A DNA stretch of 64,000 nucleotides from Ulvibacterium sp965228935 (GTDB lineage Bacteria > Bacteroidota > Bacteroidia > Flavobacteriales > Flavobacteriaceae): the NCBI RefSeq assembly GCF_965228935.1, contig NZ_OZ245846.1:4774001-4838000 (forward strand), read 5' to 3'. Below, piece by piece: positions 44,445 to 52,031 of this stretch (position 1 is the first letter of the stretch; each line of letters opens with the position of its first letter). The notes below the pieces were generated by a model. It worked only from the letters and a program-made list of their open reading frames with translations. It did not search any database and was not told the origin of the DNA. The translations under genes were made by a program, and so were the position numbers.

Positions 44445-45461
44445 ATGGGTAAAAAAATTACGATTTACGACTTGGCAAAAAAGCTCAACGTCTCTCCTGC
44501 AACGGTGAGTAGAAGTTTGAACGACCATCCATCCATAAGTAAAAAAACAAAGGACAAAATCATTGCCGCGGCCAAATCCTTGGGATATCGCACCAACAAA
44601 TTCGCCGCGAACCTAAGCCAACAAAAATCCAATACCATTGGTGTGATAGTGCCCAGATTGAATTCCAATTTTATGTCCACGGTACTGGCCGGTATAGAAA
44701 AAGTGGCGAACGACGTTGGCTATAACTTGATTATCAGTCAATCCCTTGAGTCGGCCGAAAAAGAAGTATTGAATGCCAAAACCTTATATGATAGTGGTGT
44801 AGATGCCCTAATGATTTCCTTGGCTTATGGTACGGAAAACTTTGATCATCTTACGACATTTATCGATCGAAAGATACCCTTATTGTTTTTTGATAGGGTA
44901 TTTGATCTCCCCAATTGTCCGACGATTTTAATTGATAATGAGGCTGCGGGCTATGAGGCTACGGAACATTTAATAAATCAAGGTTGTACCAATATCCTGC
45001 ACATTGCCGGGGGATTGAAAAGAAATGTATATTGCCAAAGGTTCAAGGGCTACAAAAGGGCTTTGGAAAAATATGGTATCACCTTTAGAGAGGATAATTT
45101 GGTAGAAGTAGACCTGGATTTAAGTAGAGTACCGGAAGTAATAGCCCATATTAAAGAATCCGACCCAAAAATTGACGGATTGTTCGTGGCCAATGATACC
45201 TTTGCGGTTCACTGTATCAAAGAACTCAAAAAGGAAGGATATCGCGTCCCACAGGATATAAAAGTCATGGGGTTCAACAATGACCCGGTATCCGAAGTCA
45301 TTAGCCCCAATCTAAGTACAATAGACTATCCAGGCTATAAAATGGGTGTGTTGGCCGGGCAAAGCATTATTGGACATTTAAGTGGTACCATAAATTTGCA
45401 ATCTGCCAATCAAATTACCCTTAGACATACCTTAATCATTCGGGAATCTACCCAAAAATAA
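44445..45461 (+). CDS. LacI-family transcriptional regulator
   Basis: A protein of about 338 residues from the ATG at 44445. An earlier frame would add 12 unlikely residues. The N-terminal helix-turn-helix MGKKITIYDLAKKLNVSPATVSRSLNDHPSIS is classical LacI. The periplasmic-binding-protein-like effector domain (about 60-338) includes the TILIDNEAAGYEATEHLINQGCTNILHIAGG and GFNNDPVSEVISPNLSTIDYPGYKMG blocks. It is divergent from susC and 10 bases upstream of thuA, so it probably controls both sides. The effector sugar is unknown. Confidence 0.93.
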   Translation: MGKKITIYDLAKKLNVSPATVSRSLNDHPSISKKTKDKIIAAAKSLGYRTNKFAANLSQQKSNTIGVIVPRLNSNFMSTVLAGIEKVANDVGYNLIISQSLESAEKEVLNAKTLYDSGVDALMISLAYGTENFDHLTTFIDRKIPLLFFDRVFDLPNCPTILIDNEAAGYEATEHLINQGCTNILHIAGGLKRNVYCQRFKGYKRALEKYGITFREDNLVEVDLDLSRVPEVIAHIKESDPKIDGLFVANDTFAVHCIKELKKEGYRVPQDIKVMGFNNDPVSEVISPNLSTIDYPGYKMGVLAGQSIIGHLSGTINLQSANQITLRHTLIIRESTQK

Positions 45462-45471
45462 TCGGCATATT

Positions 45472-46389
45472 ATGAAAAAAGTGACATCGACCGTTCTATT
45501 ATCCATTTTTTGTTTGATTGTCAAAGCACAGGGCATTCAAGAATTTGAGCCTAACGACGAATGGTTGGCCCAAATAGAAAAAATTGCCCCGACCGAACCA
45601 ACGGTCAAAAATGTGGGTAAAAAGAGAATTCTGGTCTTCTCCAAAGCCACTGGGTTCTACCATTGGACCATTCCGCATAATATTGAAATGTTGAAAATTC
45701 TTGCCAAAAAAAGTAAAGCTTTTGAGATCCACGTAGGTTACGATATTCAAAAATTTGAAAAGAAAAGCCTCAAGGAATATGATGCCGTGATTTTTAACAA
45801 TTGCAACCCCAGTGGTCCGGATAGAGATCTTTTTGCCGATTTGCTCCGTCAAAACACCTCATTGTCCGATACCGAAATCAAGAACAAAGCTCCAGAATAT
45901 GAAGCGAATATGATGAACTACGTCAAGAAGGGCGGCGGACTAATGATACTGCACGGCGCCATTACCGTACAGAACAATTCATTGGAATTCAGCAAAATGA
46001 CGGGAGGCAGTTTTGACTACCATCCCAAGCAACAGGAAATGCACCTGAAGGAAGTAGATGCAAACCATCCCTTGGTGCGAGCATTCAAGGGTAAGGGACT
46101 TACCCATATAGACGAACCTTATTTTTTTAAGAATGCCTATTTCGACTACAATTTTAGGCCGTTGCTCTATATTGAAGTGGATCAATTGGAAGATGTAAGA
46201 AAAGCAGTAAGCAACAATATCAATTACGTATCCTGGATTAAAAGATACGGTAAGGGACGGGTATTCTATTCTTCTCCCTCCCATAATGCGCAGAGTTTGG
46301 AAAATCCTGAATTGTTACAGTTCTTTTTGGACGGTCTACAGTATGTTGTAGGAGATTTGGAGTGTGATGATAGCCCAATTACTCAATAG
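45472..46389 (+). CDS. ThuA-domain exported protein (trehalose-utilization/glutamine-amidotransferase-like fold)
   Basis: A 305-residue protein with a signal peptide (cleavage near IVKAQ). The ThuA domain starts at KRILVFSKATGFYHWTIPHNIEML and includes GGGLMILHGAI and the C-terminal block RVFYSSPSHNAQSLENPELLQFFLDGLQYVVGDL. ThuA proteins have a class I glutamine-amidotransferase-like fold without its catalytic triad and are linked to sugar modification. Gene order lacI-thuA (10-base gap) suggests co-regulation. A decayed copy of its 3' end lies at 51673-51954. Confidence 0.88.
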   Translation: MKKVTSTVLLSIFCLIVKAQGIQEFEPNDEWLAQIEKIAPTEPTVKNVGKKRILVFSKATGFYHWTIPHNIEMLKILAKKSKAFEIHVGYDIQKFEKKSLKEYDAVIFNNCNPSGPDRDLFADLLRQNTSLSDTEIKNKAPEYEANMMNYVKKGGGLMILHGAITVQNNSLEFSKMTGGSFDYHPKQQEMHLKEVDANHPLVRAFKGKGLTHIDEPYFFKNAYFDYNFRPLLYIEVDQLEDVRKAVSNNINYVSWIKRYGKGRVFYSSPSHNAQSLENPELLQFFLDGLQYVVGDLECDDSPITQ

Positions 46390-46811
46390 GTTTTAATATA
46401 TAAGACTTGCCTATGGTGAATTGTAAAAAGCTTTAGACTTCAACAGTAGTTTGTCGTTTAATGAAAAGGCTTTTTTGCAATTTAAAAAGACCGATATCCA
46501 AGGACTTCAAGCACATCAAAATCTAATAAGACTTTTTATTCTTAAATCTTTCTTTTCAGGTAACTCCTCAATTAACAAATGATAGCCATAGGAACAAGGT
46601 AAAATAAACGGTACTGTCCAAGAGATTTATGGGTCGTACCTATTTGGATAAAATCCCTGGTCCCACACGAAGTGAAATTGAACCAAGGTAATCCCAGTTG
46701 TTATAGCCTAAAATAGTTTTCCCGTAAAAAACACAACCTACCCTTAATTTGTGACAACTTCAACAACGCATTCAAAAGAACGGTCTAAAAAGTGTTAAAA
46801 AACAACGCAAA

Positions 46812-46823
46812 TGACAATTATCA
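46812..46823. promoter_or_regulatory. CRP/FNR-type dyad upstream of pflB
   Basis: TGACAATTATCA has the TGA-N6-TCA spacing that defines CRP/FNR-family sites. Its centre lies about 41.5 bases upstream of the start predicted from the box at 46848, which is the classic class II activator position. Whether FNR, CRP or another family member binds is inference. Confidence 0.5.
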
Positions 46824-46847
46824 GTTTTTACAATAAGCCAAACCTGA

Positions 46848-46855
46848 TATTTTTG
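46848..46855 (+). promoter_or_regulatory. -7 promoter box of pflB
   Basis: TATTTTTG fits TAnnTTTG. No good -33 TTG lies at the usual spacing, consistent with activator-dependent initiation from the dyad just upstream. A 70-base leader precedes the pflB ATG. Confidence 0.55.
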
Positions 46856-46927
46856 CACTTTAAATATGTTAATTCAATATTAATGCTATCTAAATACAAT
46901 AGCAATACTATCAAAAATAACTAAACT

Positions 46928-49153
46928 ATGGTAGGAGTTAAGTTTAAGGAAGGAACCTGGACCAAAGAAGTCAATGTCAGGGATTTTGTTGCCAACAATA
47001 TCACACCGTATCACGGGACACATGATTTTTTGGTAGGCCCTAGTAAAAGAACGCAAAGATTATGGGAAGTCTGCAAGAAAGCCGTCGAGGAAGAGCGACA
47101 AAACAATGGTGTACGCTCCTTGGATACCGAGACAATTTCCACGGTTACTGCTTTCAATGCAGGATATATCGATAGGGAAAATGAGGTTATTGTCGGCCTA
47201 CAGACCGATGAACTGCTAAAACGTACCATGAAGCCTTTTGGAGGTTTTAAAGTGGTGCAAAAGGCACTGGCCGAGCATGGAGTACAACCCAATGACCAAC
47301 TTACAGAATTGTTTACCAAGTATGTTAAAACCCATAACGATGGAGTTTTCGATGCCTACAATTCGGAAATTAAAAAGTACCGATCATTGGGTATTTTGAC
47401 GGGGTTGCCCGATAATTATGCCCGTGGTAGGATTATTGGTGATTACCGTCGTGTACCCCTATACGGAATAGACTTCCTTATTCAATGTAAAAAGGACGAT
47501 CTGGAGCAAATTGCCGGTCCAATGAGTGATGATGTCATTCGCCTAAGGGAGGAGGTTTCGGAACAGATAAGGGCCCTAAGGGAAATCATCAAACTGGGCG
47601 CCAAGTACAATTTGGATCTAAGGCGTCCGGCGCAAAACGCCCAAGAAGCGGTACAATGGGCCTATATGGCCTATTTGGCCGCAGTCAAGGAACAGGATGG
47701 AGCGGCCATGTCCCTGGGTAACATTTCCACATTTCTGGATATTTTCATAGAGCACGACCTTCAGGAAGGGCATATCACCGAAATGGAGGCCCAGGAGTAC
47801 ATTGATCAGCTCGTTATGAAATTGCGGATGGTACGCCATTTGAGAATGGCTGCCTATGAAGAGATTTTTGCAGGCGATCCAACATGGGTTACCGAGGCCA
47901 TAGGAGGAATGTTCTCCGATGGAAGGACCAAAGTGACAAAAACGTCGTTCCGTTTCCTAAACACCTTGTATAACTTGGGTCCCTCGCCAGAGCCCAACCT
48001 CACCGTGTTGTGGTCTCAAGACATGCCTGAGAATTTTAAGGCATACTGTGCAAAAATCGCCATAGATACCTCATCCATTCAATTTGAAAACGATACACTT
48101 ATGCGGAGCGGTAGGGGATCTGATGATTATGGTATTGCCTGTTGCGTCTCATATCAAGAGTTGGGAAAATCGATCCAGTTTTTCGGGGCTCGTACCAATT
48201 TGGCCAAGACACTTTTACTGGCCCTTAATGGGGGACGATGTGAAATTACGGGCACCCAGATCGTTAACGGCATATCGGAAATGGAAGGGGAATATCTTGA
48301 CTTTGATGCGGTAATGGCCAATTACAAGATTGCTATAAAGGAAATTGCCCGTGTGTACAATGATTCCATGAATATCATCCATTACATGCACGATAAATAT
48401 TATTATGAGAAAGCGCAAATGGCCCTAATCGATTCCAATCCCCGTATTGATATTGCCTATGGTATTGCAGGACTGTCCATTGTGGCGGATTCACTTTCGG
48501 CCATCAAATATGCCAAGGTAAAACCTATCCGTAATGCGGAGGGGCTAACTGTTGATTTTAAGATCGAAGGTGAATTCCCCATGTACGGAAACGACGATGA
48601 TAGGGTCGATGACCTGGCCGTAAACGTGGTGGCCGATTTTAATCGGGAATTACAGCAATTGCCGGTTTACAAAAATGCAAAACCTACCATGTCCGTCCTG
48701 ACTATTACTTCAAATGTGGCGTACGGCAAGAAAACCGGGGCAACCCCTGATGGAAGGGCAAAGGGTATTCCTTTTGCGCCAGGGGCCAACCCCATGCACG
48801 GTCGTGATTCGCATGGGGCCATTGCTTCCCTGAATTCGGTCGCTAAAATCAAATATGAGGATTCCCAGGACGGTATCTCCAATACCTTCTCCATTGTGCC
48901 CAAGTCCCTAGGGATGAGGGATAAGGACCGCATTGAAAATCTGACCACGATTTTGGACGGTTATTTCTCCCGAAATGCCCAACATATCAATATTAATGTA
49001 CTAGATAGGGAAACCTTGATCGATGCAATGGAAAATCCTGGGGAATATCCACAGTTAACGGTTCGTGTTTCCGGTTATGCCGTTAACTTTATAAGGTTGA
49101 CCCGGGAACAGCAAATGGAGGTCATAACACGTTCCTTCCACGAAACCATGTAA
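46928..49153 (+). CDS. pflB: Pyruvate formate-lyase (formate C-acetyltransferase)
   Basis: A 741-residue glycyl-radical enzyme that splits pyruvate and CoA into acetyl-CoA and formate under oxygen-free conditions. The active-site cysteine pair is C405-C406 (GIACCVSYQELGKS). The radical glycine is G716 in RVSGYAVNF, 25 residues from the C-terminus. LTGLPDNYARGRIIGDYRRV and the downstream substrate residues match PFL rather than glycerol or choline lyases. It is followed by its activase gene. Such enzymes are uncommon in aerobic marine flavobacteria. Confidence 0.94.
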   Translation: MVGVKFKEGTWTKEVNVRDFVANNITPYHGTHDFLVGPSKRTQRLWEVCKKAVEEERQNNGVRSLDTETISTVTAFNAGYIDRENEVIVGLQTDELLKRTMKPFGGFKVVQKALAEHGVQPNDQLTELFTKYVKTHNDGVFDAYNSEIKKYRSLGILTGLPDNYARGRIIGDYRRVPLYGIDFLIQCKKDDLEQIAGPMSDDVIRLREEVSEQIRALREIIKLGAKYNLDLRRPAQNAQEAVQWAYMAYLAAVKEQDGAAMSLGNISTFLDIFIEHDLQEGHITEMEAQEYIDQLVMKLRMVRHLRMAAYEEIFAGDPTWVTEAIGGMFSDGRTKVTKTSFRFLNTLYNLGPSPEPNLTVLWSQDMPENFKAYCAKIAIDTSSIQFENDTLMRSGRGSDDYGIACCVSYQELGKSIQFFGARTNLAKTLLLALNGGRCEITGTQIVNGISEMEGEYLDFDAVMANYKIAIKEIARVYNDSMNIIHYMHDKYYYEKAQMALIDSNPRIDIAYGIAGLSIVADSLSAIKYAKVKPIRNAEGLTVDFKIEGEFPMYGNDDDRVDDLAVNVVADFNRELQQLPVYKNAKPTMSVLTITSNVAYGKKTGATPDGRAKGIPFAPGANPMHGRDSHGAIASLNSVAKIKYEDSQDGISNTFSIVPKSLGMRDKDRIENLTTILDGYFSRNAQHININVLDRETLIDAMENPGEYPQLTVRVSGYAVNFIRLTREQQMEVITRSFHETM

Positions 49154-49171
49154 TGTTTACGGTTCAAAAAA

Positions 49172-49210
49172 CATCTGGCGACCAGGATTTTTAATTCTCT
49201 TCGCCAGATG
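49172..49210 (+). terminator. Stem-loop between pflB and pflA
   Basis: CATCTGGCGA (49172-49181) pairs perfectly with TCGCCAGATG (49201-49210) around a 19-base loop that contains TTTTTAATTCTCT. With no U-run after the stem, it is more likely an mRNA-stabilising or attenuating hairpin than a classical terminator. It would allow pflB to be made in excess of pflA. Confidence 0.55.
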
Positions 49211-49221
49211 TTGGCCATACA

Positions 49222-49983
49222 ATAAATCCTCCTATCAAAACTACGGCAAACTCATTACGGGTACATTCCATCGAATCCTTTGGCACACATGATGGTCCAG
49301 GAATACGTTTGGTTATATTCCTTCAGGGCTGTAAACTAAAATGTGTGTATTGCCATAATCCGGATACCATTGATACTTCTGGCGGTAAGGAGTATCCTAT
49401 TGACGAATTGGTGGAGATGGCGGTAAGAATGAAACCTTATTTTGGTGACAGAGGAGGGGTAACCGTATCGGGAGGGGAACCCTTGCTACAATCCAAGGAA
49501 TTGGTGCCTTTCTTTAAAAAGCTAAAGACCGAGGGCATCCATACCAATATCGATACCAATGGCAGGATTCTGAACAACTATACCAAGGAATTGTTGGACA
49601 AGTATGCCGATCTTGTTATGCTGGACATCAAGCATATGACCGAAGAAGGTTACGAGGCCATAACGGGTTTGCGAAACAAGGAAACCACCTTTAATCTGGC
49701 CAGATATAGGGAAGCGTCCGGAAAGAAAATGTGGCTTAGATATGTATTGATTCCTGAACTTACTAACATTCCCGAACTGTTACATGCCCTGGGCAATTAT
49801 TTTAAGGATTACAATACTATTGAAAGGATAGAGCTTCTGTGTTATCATAAACTTGGTGTCCATAAATGGGAAGCCCTTGGCTGGGAATACCCCTTAAAGG
49901 ATGCTCGTGAAAATACACAGGAAGAGATACAAACAGCTGTACATATATTGGAAAAGTACTTTAAGAAAGTAACGGTCAATTAA
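49222..49983 (+). CDS. pflA: Pyruvate formate-lyase activating enzyme, non-canonical start
   Basis: A radical-SAM enzyme that installs the glycyl radical on PflB. The 4Fe-4S motif C-x3-C-x2-C is present as CKLKCVYC, and the GGEP motif as VSGGEPLL. The conserved N-terminus RVHSIESFGTHDGPGIR is encoded upstream of the first canonical start (TTG at 49309), but in the open frame from 49195 there is no ATG, GTG or TTG before it. ATA at 49222 is the best candidate (ATC at 49234 also possible) and gives about 253 residues, close to the 246 of E. coli PflA. If only the TTG is used, the conserved first strand would be lost. Start uncertain. Confidence 0.75.
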   Translation: MNPPIKTTANSLRVHSIESFGTHDGPGIRLVIFLQGCKLKCVYCHNPDTIDTSGGKEYPIDELVEMAVRMKPYFGDRGGVTVSGGEPLLQSKELVPFFKKLKTEGIHTNIDTNGRILNNYTKELLDKYADLVMLDIKHMTEEGYEAITGLRNKETTFNLARYREASGKKMWLRYVLIPELTNIPELLHALGNYFKDYNTIERIELLCYHKLGVHKWEALGWEYPLKDARENTQEEIQTAVHILEKYFKKVTVN

Positions 49984-50165
49984 TGGAGTTCCAAACACCA
50001 AAATACCTTGAACCCCGATAGTATTTAAAACCATTTCGTAGCCCTTGTAGCCTAGAATTACCCATGAATATAAAGTATGGCATATTTCCCACATCCAAGT
50101 AACCGCGTCAATTGCCGACAAAATTTTTATTATAAAACCAGTTGGGTTCCTGTAAACCATGTATT

Positions 50166-51668
50166 ATGAAAACCTACAAAGAGCTTCATAAACGAGCTTC
50201 CGAATTCACTAGTCGATCGGAATACCTAGATCACGAATTGCAAATAATGAAGCCTAGGAGATACAGGCTAAATCTTCCAGGTAGGGATTTTAGATTTGAA
50301 TGGGAAGATTTGGTGCCGGCTCTAGCGGGCACCCTGGGTATTATTGCTATGTATTCGTCAGTAATGATAGCTTGGGCCAACGGTTTAACCGAGGCTTGGG
50401 ACCATATTACACTTGGTAAGGAGTTTGCCATTGAGGTATCACGGGTAGAGATGATAATTCCTGCCCTTTTGTTTGTTGTTTTGGCCTCGGGCTTTTTAAA
50501 TCCCAGGGCAAACTTGGCCGGTAATCATGGTCCCATGATACCACTTATTGCCAGTATGGCCTTAGCGGGCGCCCATCCATTGGCATTGGCTATCCTAATT
50601 GGGGTATTTGGGCTTCTACTCAGTCTTTTTAAGGGAGGATCTCGCTTAGTGGACCTGACCAGCAAAGGAGTCGCCGGTGGGTTGTTGATATTTTTGGGAT
50701 TTATGGGAGCACTGAGTCAAATCAAGACCGTTCAATCTTGGGGCACGGGACTTGAATCAACTACTGTTGAAGCCGGGTCCATGGGGTTTTTGGGACTAAT
50801 TATTTTAGGTGTCACAGTGGTTGTATACAGCTATCTGGCGAGAATTGACAAACGTTGGCTGGCCATTCCCGTTTGCGCAATTACAGCATTGGCAATAGCC
50901 TTAATGGGGGGAGCTGGTTTTGATCTTCAATTTACGACCGAAATGGGATTGCCCAACCTAAACCCAGTTCATTGGTGGGGAAGCACGGAAAAAGGCTGGA
51001 TGCTAGGTCTACCAAATACCCAGCACTTCATTGCCTCCCTACCATTTGCAATCTTAGCGGTAGCCATGTGGTCCCCGGACTTCTTGGGACATCGTATTTT
51101 TCAAGAAATGAATTATCCCAAGAACTCTGAGAAAGTATTGATGGATGTAGACGATACCATGACCCTATGTTCAATCCGACAAATGGTAGGAACCGCTGTT
51201 GGTGGCGGCAATATTACCTCATCTTGGGGTACTTATATGATTCCGGCCGCGATCGCCAAAAGGCCAATTCCCGGTGGTGCTATTCTTTTGGGCATTATGG
51301 TAATGGCGGTAGCTATCTTAGGAAGTCCCATGGATGTAGCCGTTTGGCCACCAGTGCGATGTATCGCCTTGCTCGTTGGGGTATTCCTACCTTTAATTGA
51401 AGCAGGGGTTCAAATGATAAAAGAAAGTGCAAGTGCACAAGCTGCTGGGATTTGTATTTTCGCTGCGATGGTAACAAACCCGGTATTGGCTTGGGCCTTG
51501 GCCATGTTCTTGGATAACAATGGCCTAATCGGGGATAAAGAAAGAGCAAAGAAGCTGTCCAAGGTAGATAAATTGATTATTCCCTTGGGCATACTGACCA
51601 TTTGTGTTTTGGCAATCCTCTCTGTTGGAATGTTCAAAGGAAGTTACGGTATTCCAGCCTTATTGTGA
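50166..51668 (+). CDS. DUF3360-like multi-helix transporter
   Basis: A 500-residue integral membrane protein with about 13 hydrophobic helices. It starts at the ATG giving MKTYKELHKRASEFTSRSEYLDHELQIM; the upstream frame adds only eight weak residues. The middle resembles SulP/NCS2-type transporters (LVPALAGTLGIIAMYSSVMIAW, FLNPRANLAGNHGPMIPLIASMALAGAHPLALAI, GTAVGGGNITSSWGTYMIPAAI). My best match is DUF3360. It follows pflA at 182 bases with no promoter recognised between, so it may carry substrate or product (organic acid, sulfate or formate-like anion) of the pfl pathway. Function unproven. Confidence 0.65.
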   Translation: MKTYKELHKRASEFTSRSEYLDHELQIMKPRRYRLNLPGRDFRFEWEDLVPALAGTLGIIAMYSSVMIAWANGLTEAWDHITLGKEFAIEVSRVEMIIPALLFVVLASGFLNPRANLAGNHGPMIPLIASMALAGAHPLALAILIGVFGLLLSLFKGGSRLVDLTSKGVAGGLLIFLGFMGALSQIKTVQSWGTGLESTTVEAGSMGFLGLIILGVTVVVYSYLARIDKRWLAIPVCAITALAIALMGGAGFDLQFTTEMGLPNLNPVHWWGSTEKGWMLGLPNTQHFIASLPFAILAVAMWSPDFLGHRIFQEMNYPKNSEKVLMDVDDTMTLCSIRQMVGTAVGGGNITSSWGTYMIPAAIAKRPIPGGAILLGIMVMAVAILGSPMDVAVWPPVRCIALLVGVFLPLIEAGVQMIKESASAQAAGICIFAAMVTNPVLAWALAMFLDNNGLIGDKERAKKLSKVDKLIIPLGILTICVLAILSVGMFKGSYGIPALL

Positions 51669-51672
51669 TATG

Positions 51673-51954
51673 AATAATTTAAATCAGTCGACCGGATGTG
51701 ATTTTCACCATCATCCAAAACTACAGGAACTATTCATAAAAAAGAAATCCACTGTGGAGTGCAAGAAAAGTGATTAGCAACACTATAAATTACGTTTCCT
51801 AGATCAAAAGACCTTGGAAAGGATAGATGTTCCATTCTTCTCCCCGCACATTGTACAGATTTTGGAAGAACCAGGACCGCTAAACCATTTATCATACTGT
51901 CTCCAATATGTTGTGGGAGATTTCGAGTTCGATGATAGCCCAATGAAAAAATAA
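51673..51954 (+). pseudogene. Decayed copy of the 3' end of thuA
   Basis: Reading the + strand in the ThuA frame gives NNLNQSTGCDFHHHPKLQELFIK (similar to NNSLEFSKMTGGSFDYHPKQQ of the intact protein), then a gap corresponding to about 60 residues. ThuA-like sequence resumes at VSNTINYVS followed by an in-frame stop, with SSPHIVQ and QYVVGDFEFDDSP before TAA. The intact ThuA has VSNNINYVS, SSPSHNAQ and QYVVGDLECDDSP at the same places. Stops and deletions exclude function. It lies 4 bases after the DUF3360-like gene. Confidence 0.8.
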
Positions 51955-51985
51955 CAATATCTTCTTTTTTTAGACGTTAAATACA

Positions 51986-52004
51986 GGTAATTTGCACCAT
52001 TACC
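51986..52004. promoter_or_regulatory. Inverted repeat upstream of the Ig-like lipoprotein
   Basis: GGTAAT-TTGCACC-ATTACC is a perfect 6-base palindrome pair, 28 bases before the TTG start. It could be an operator or a leader hairpin. No promoter consensus was recognised next to it. Confidence 0.35.
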
Positions 52005-52031
52005 AGTAATGAATGCATAAGTTTTTCGGCT

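Larger units (their letters stand above)
46390..46927. other. Intergenic region carrying the pflB control elements
   Basis: This is 538 bases without a credible gene. The first 400 bases are AT-rich with no recognised motif. The last 120 bases hold the FNR/CRP-like dyad and promoter box listed separately. Confidence 0.55.
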
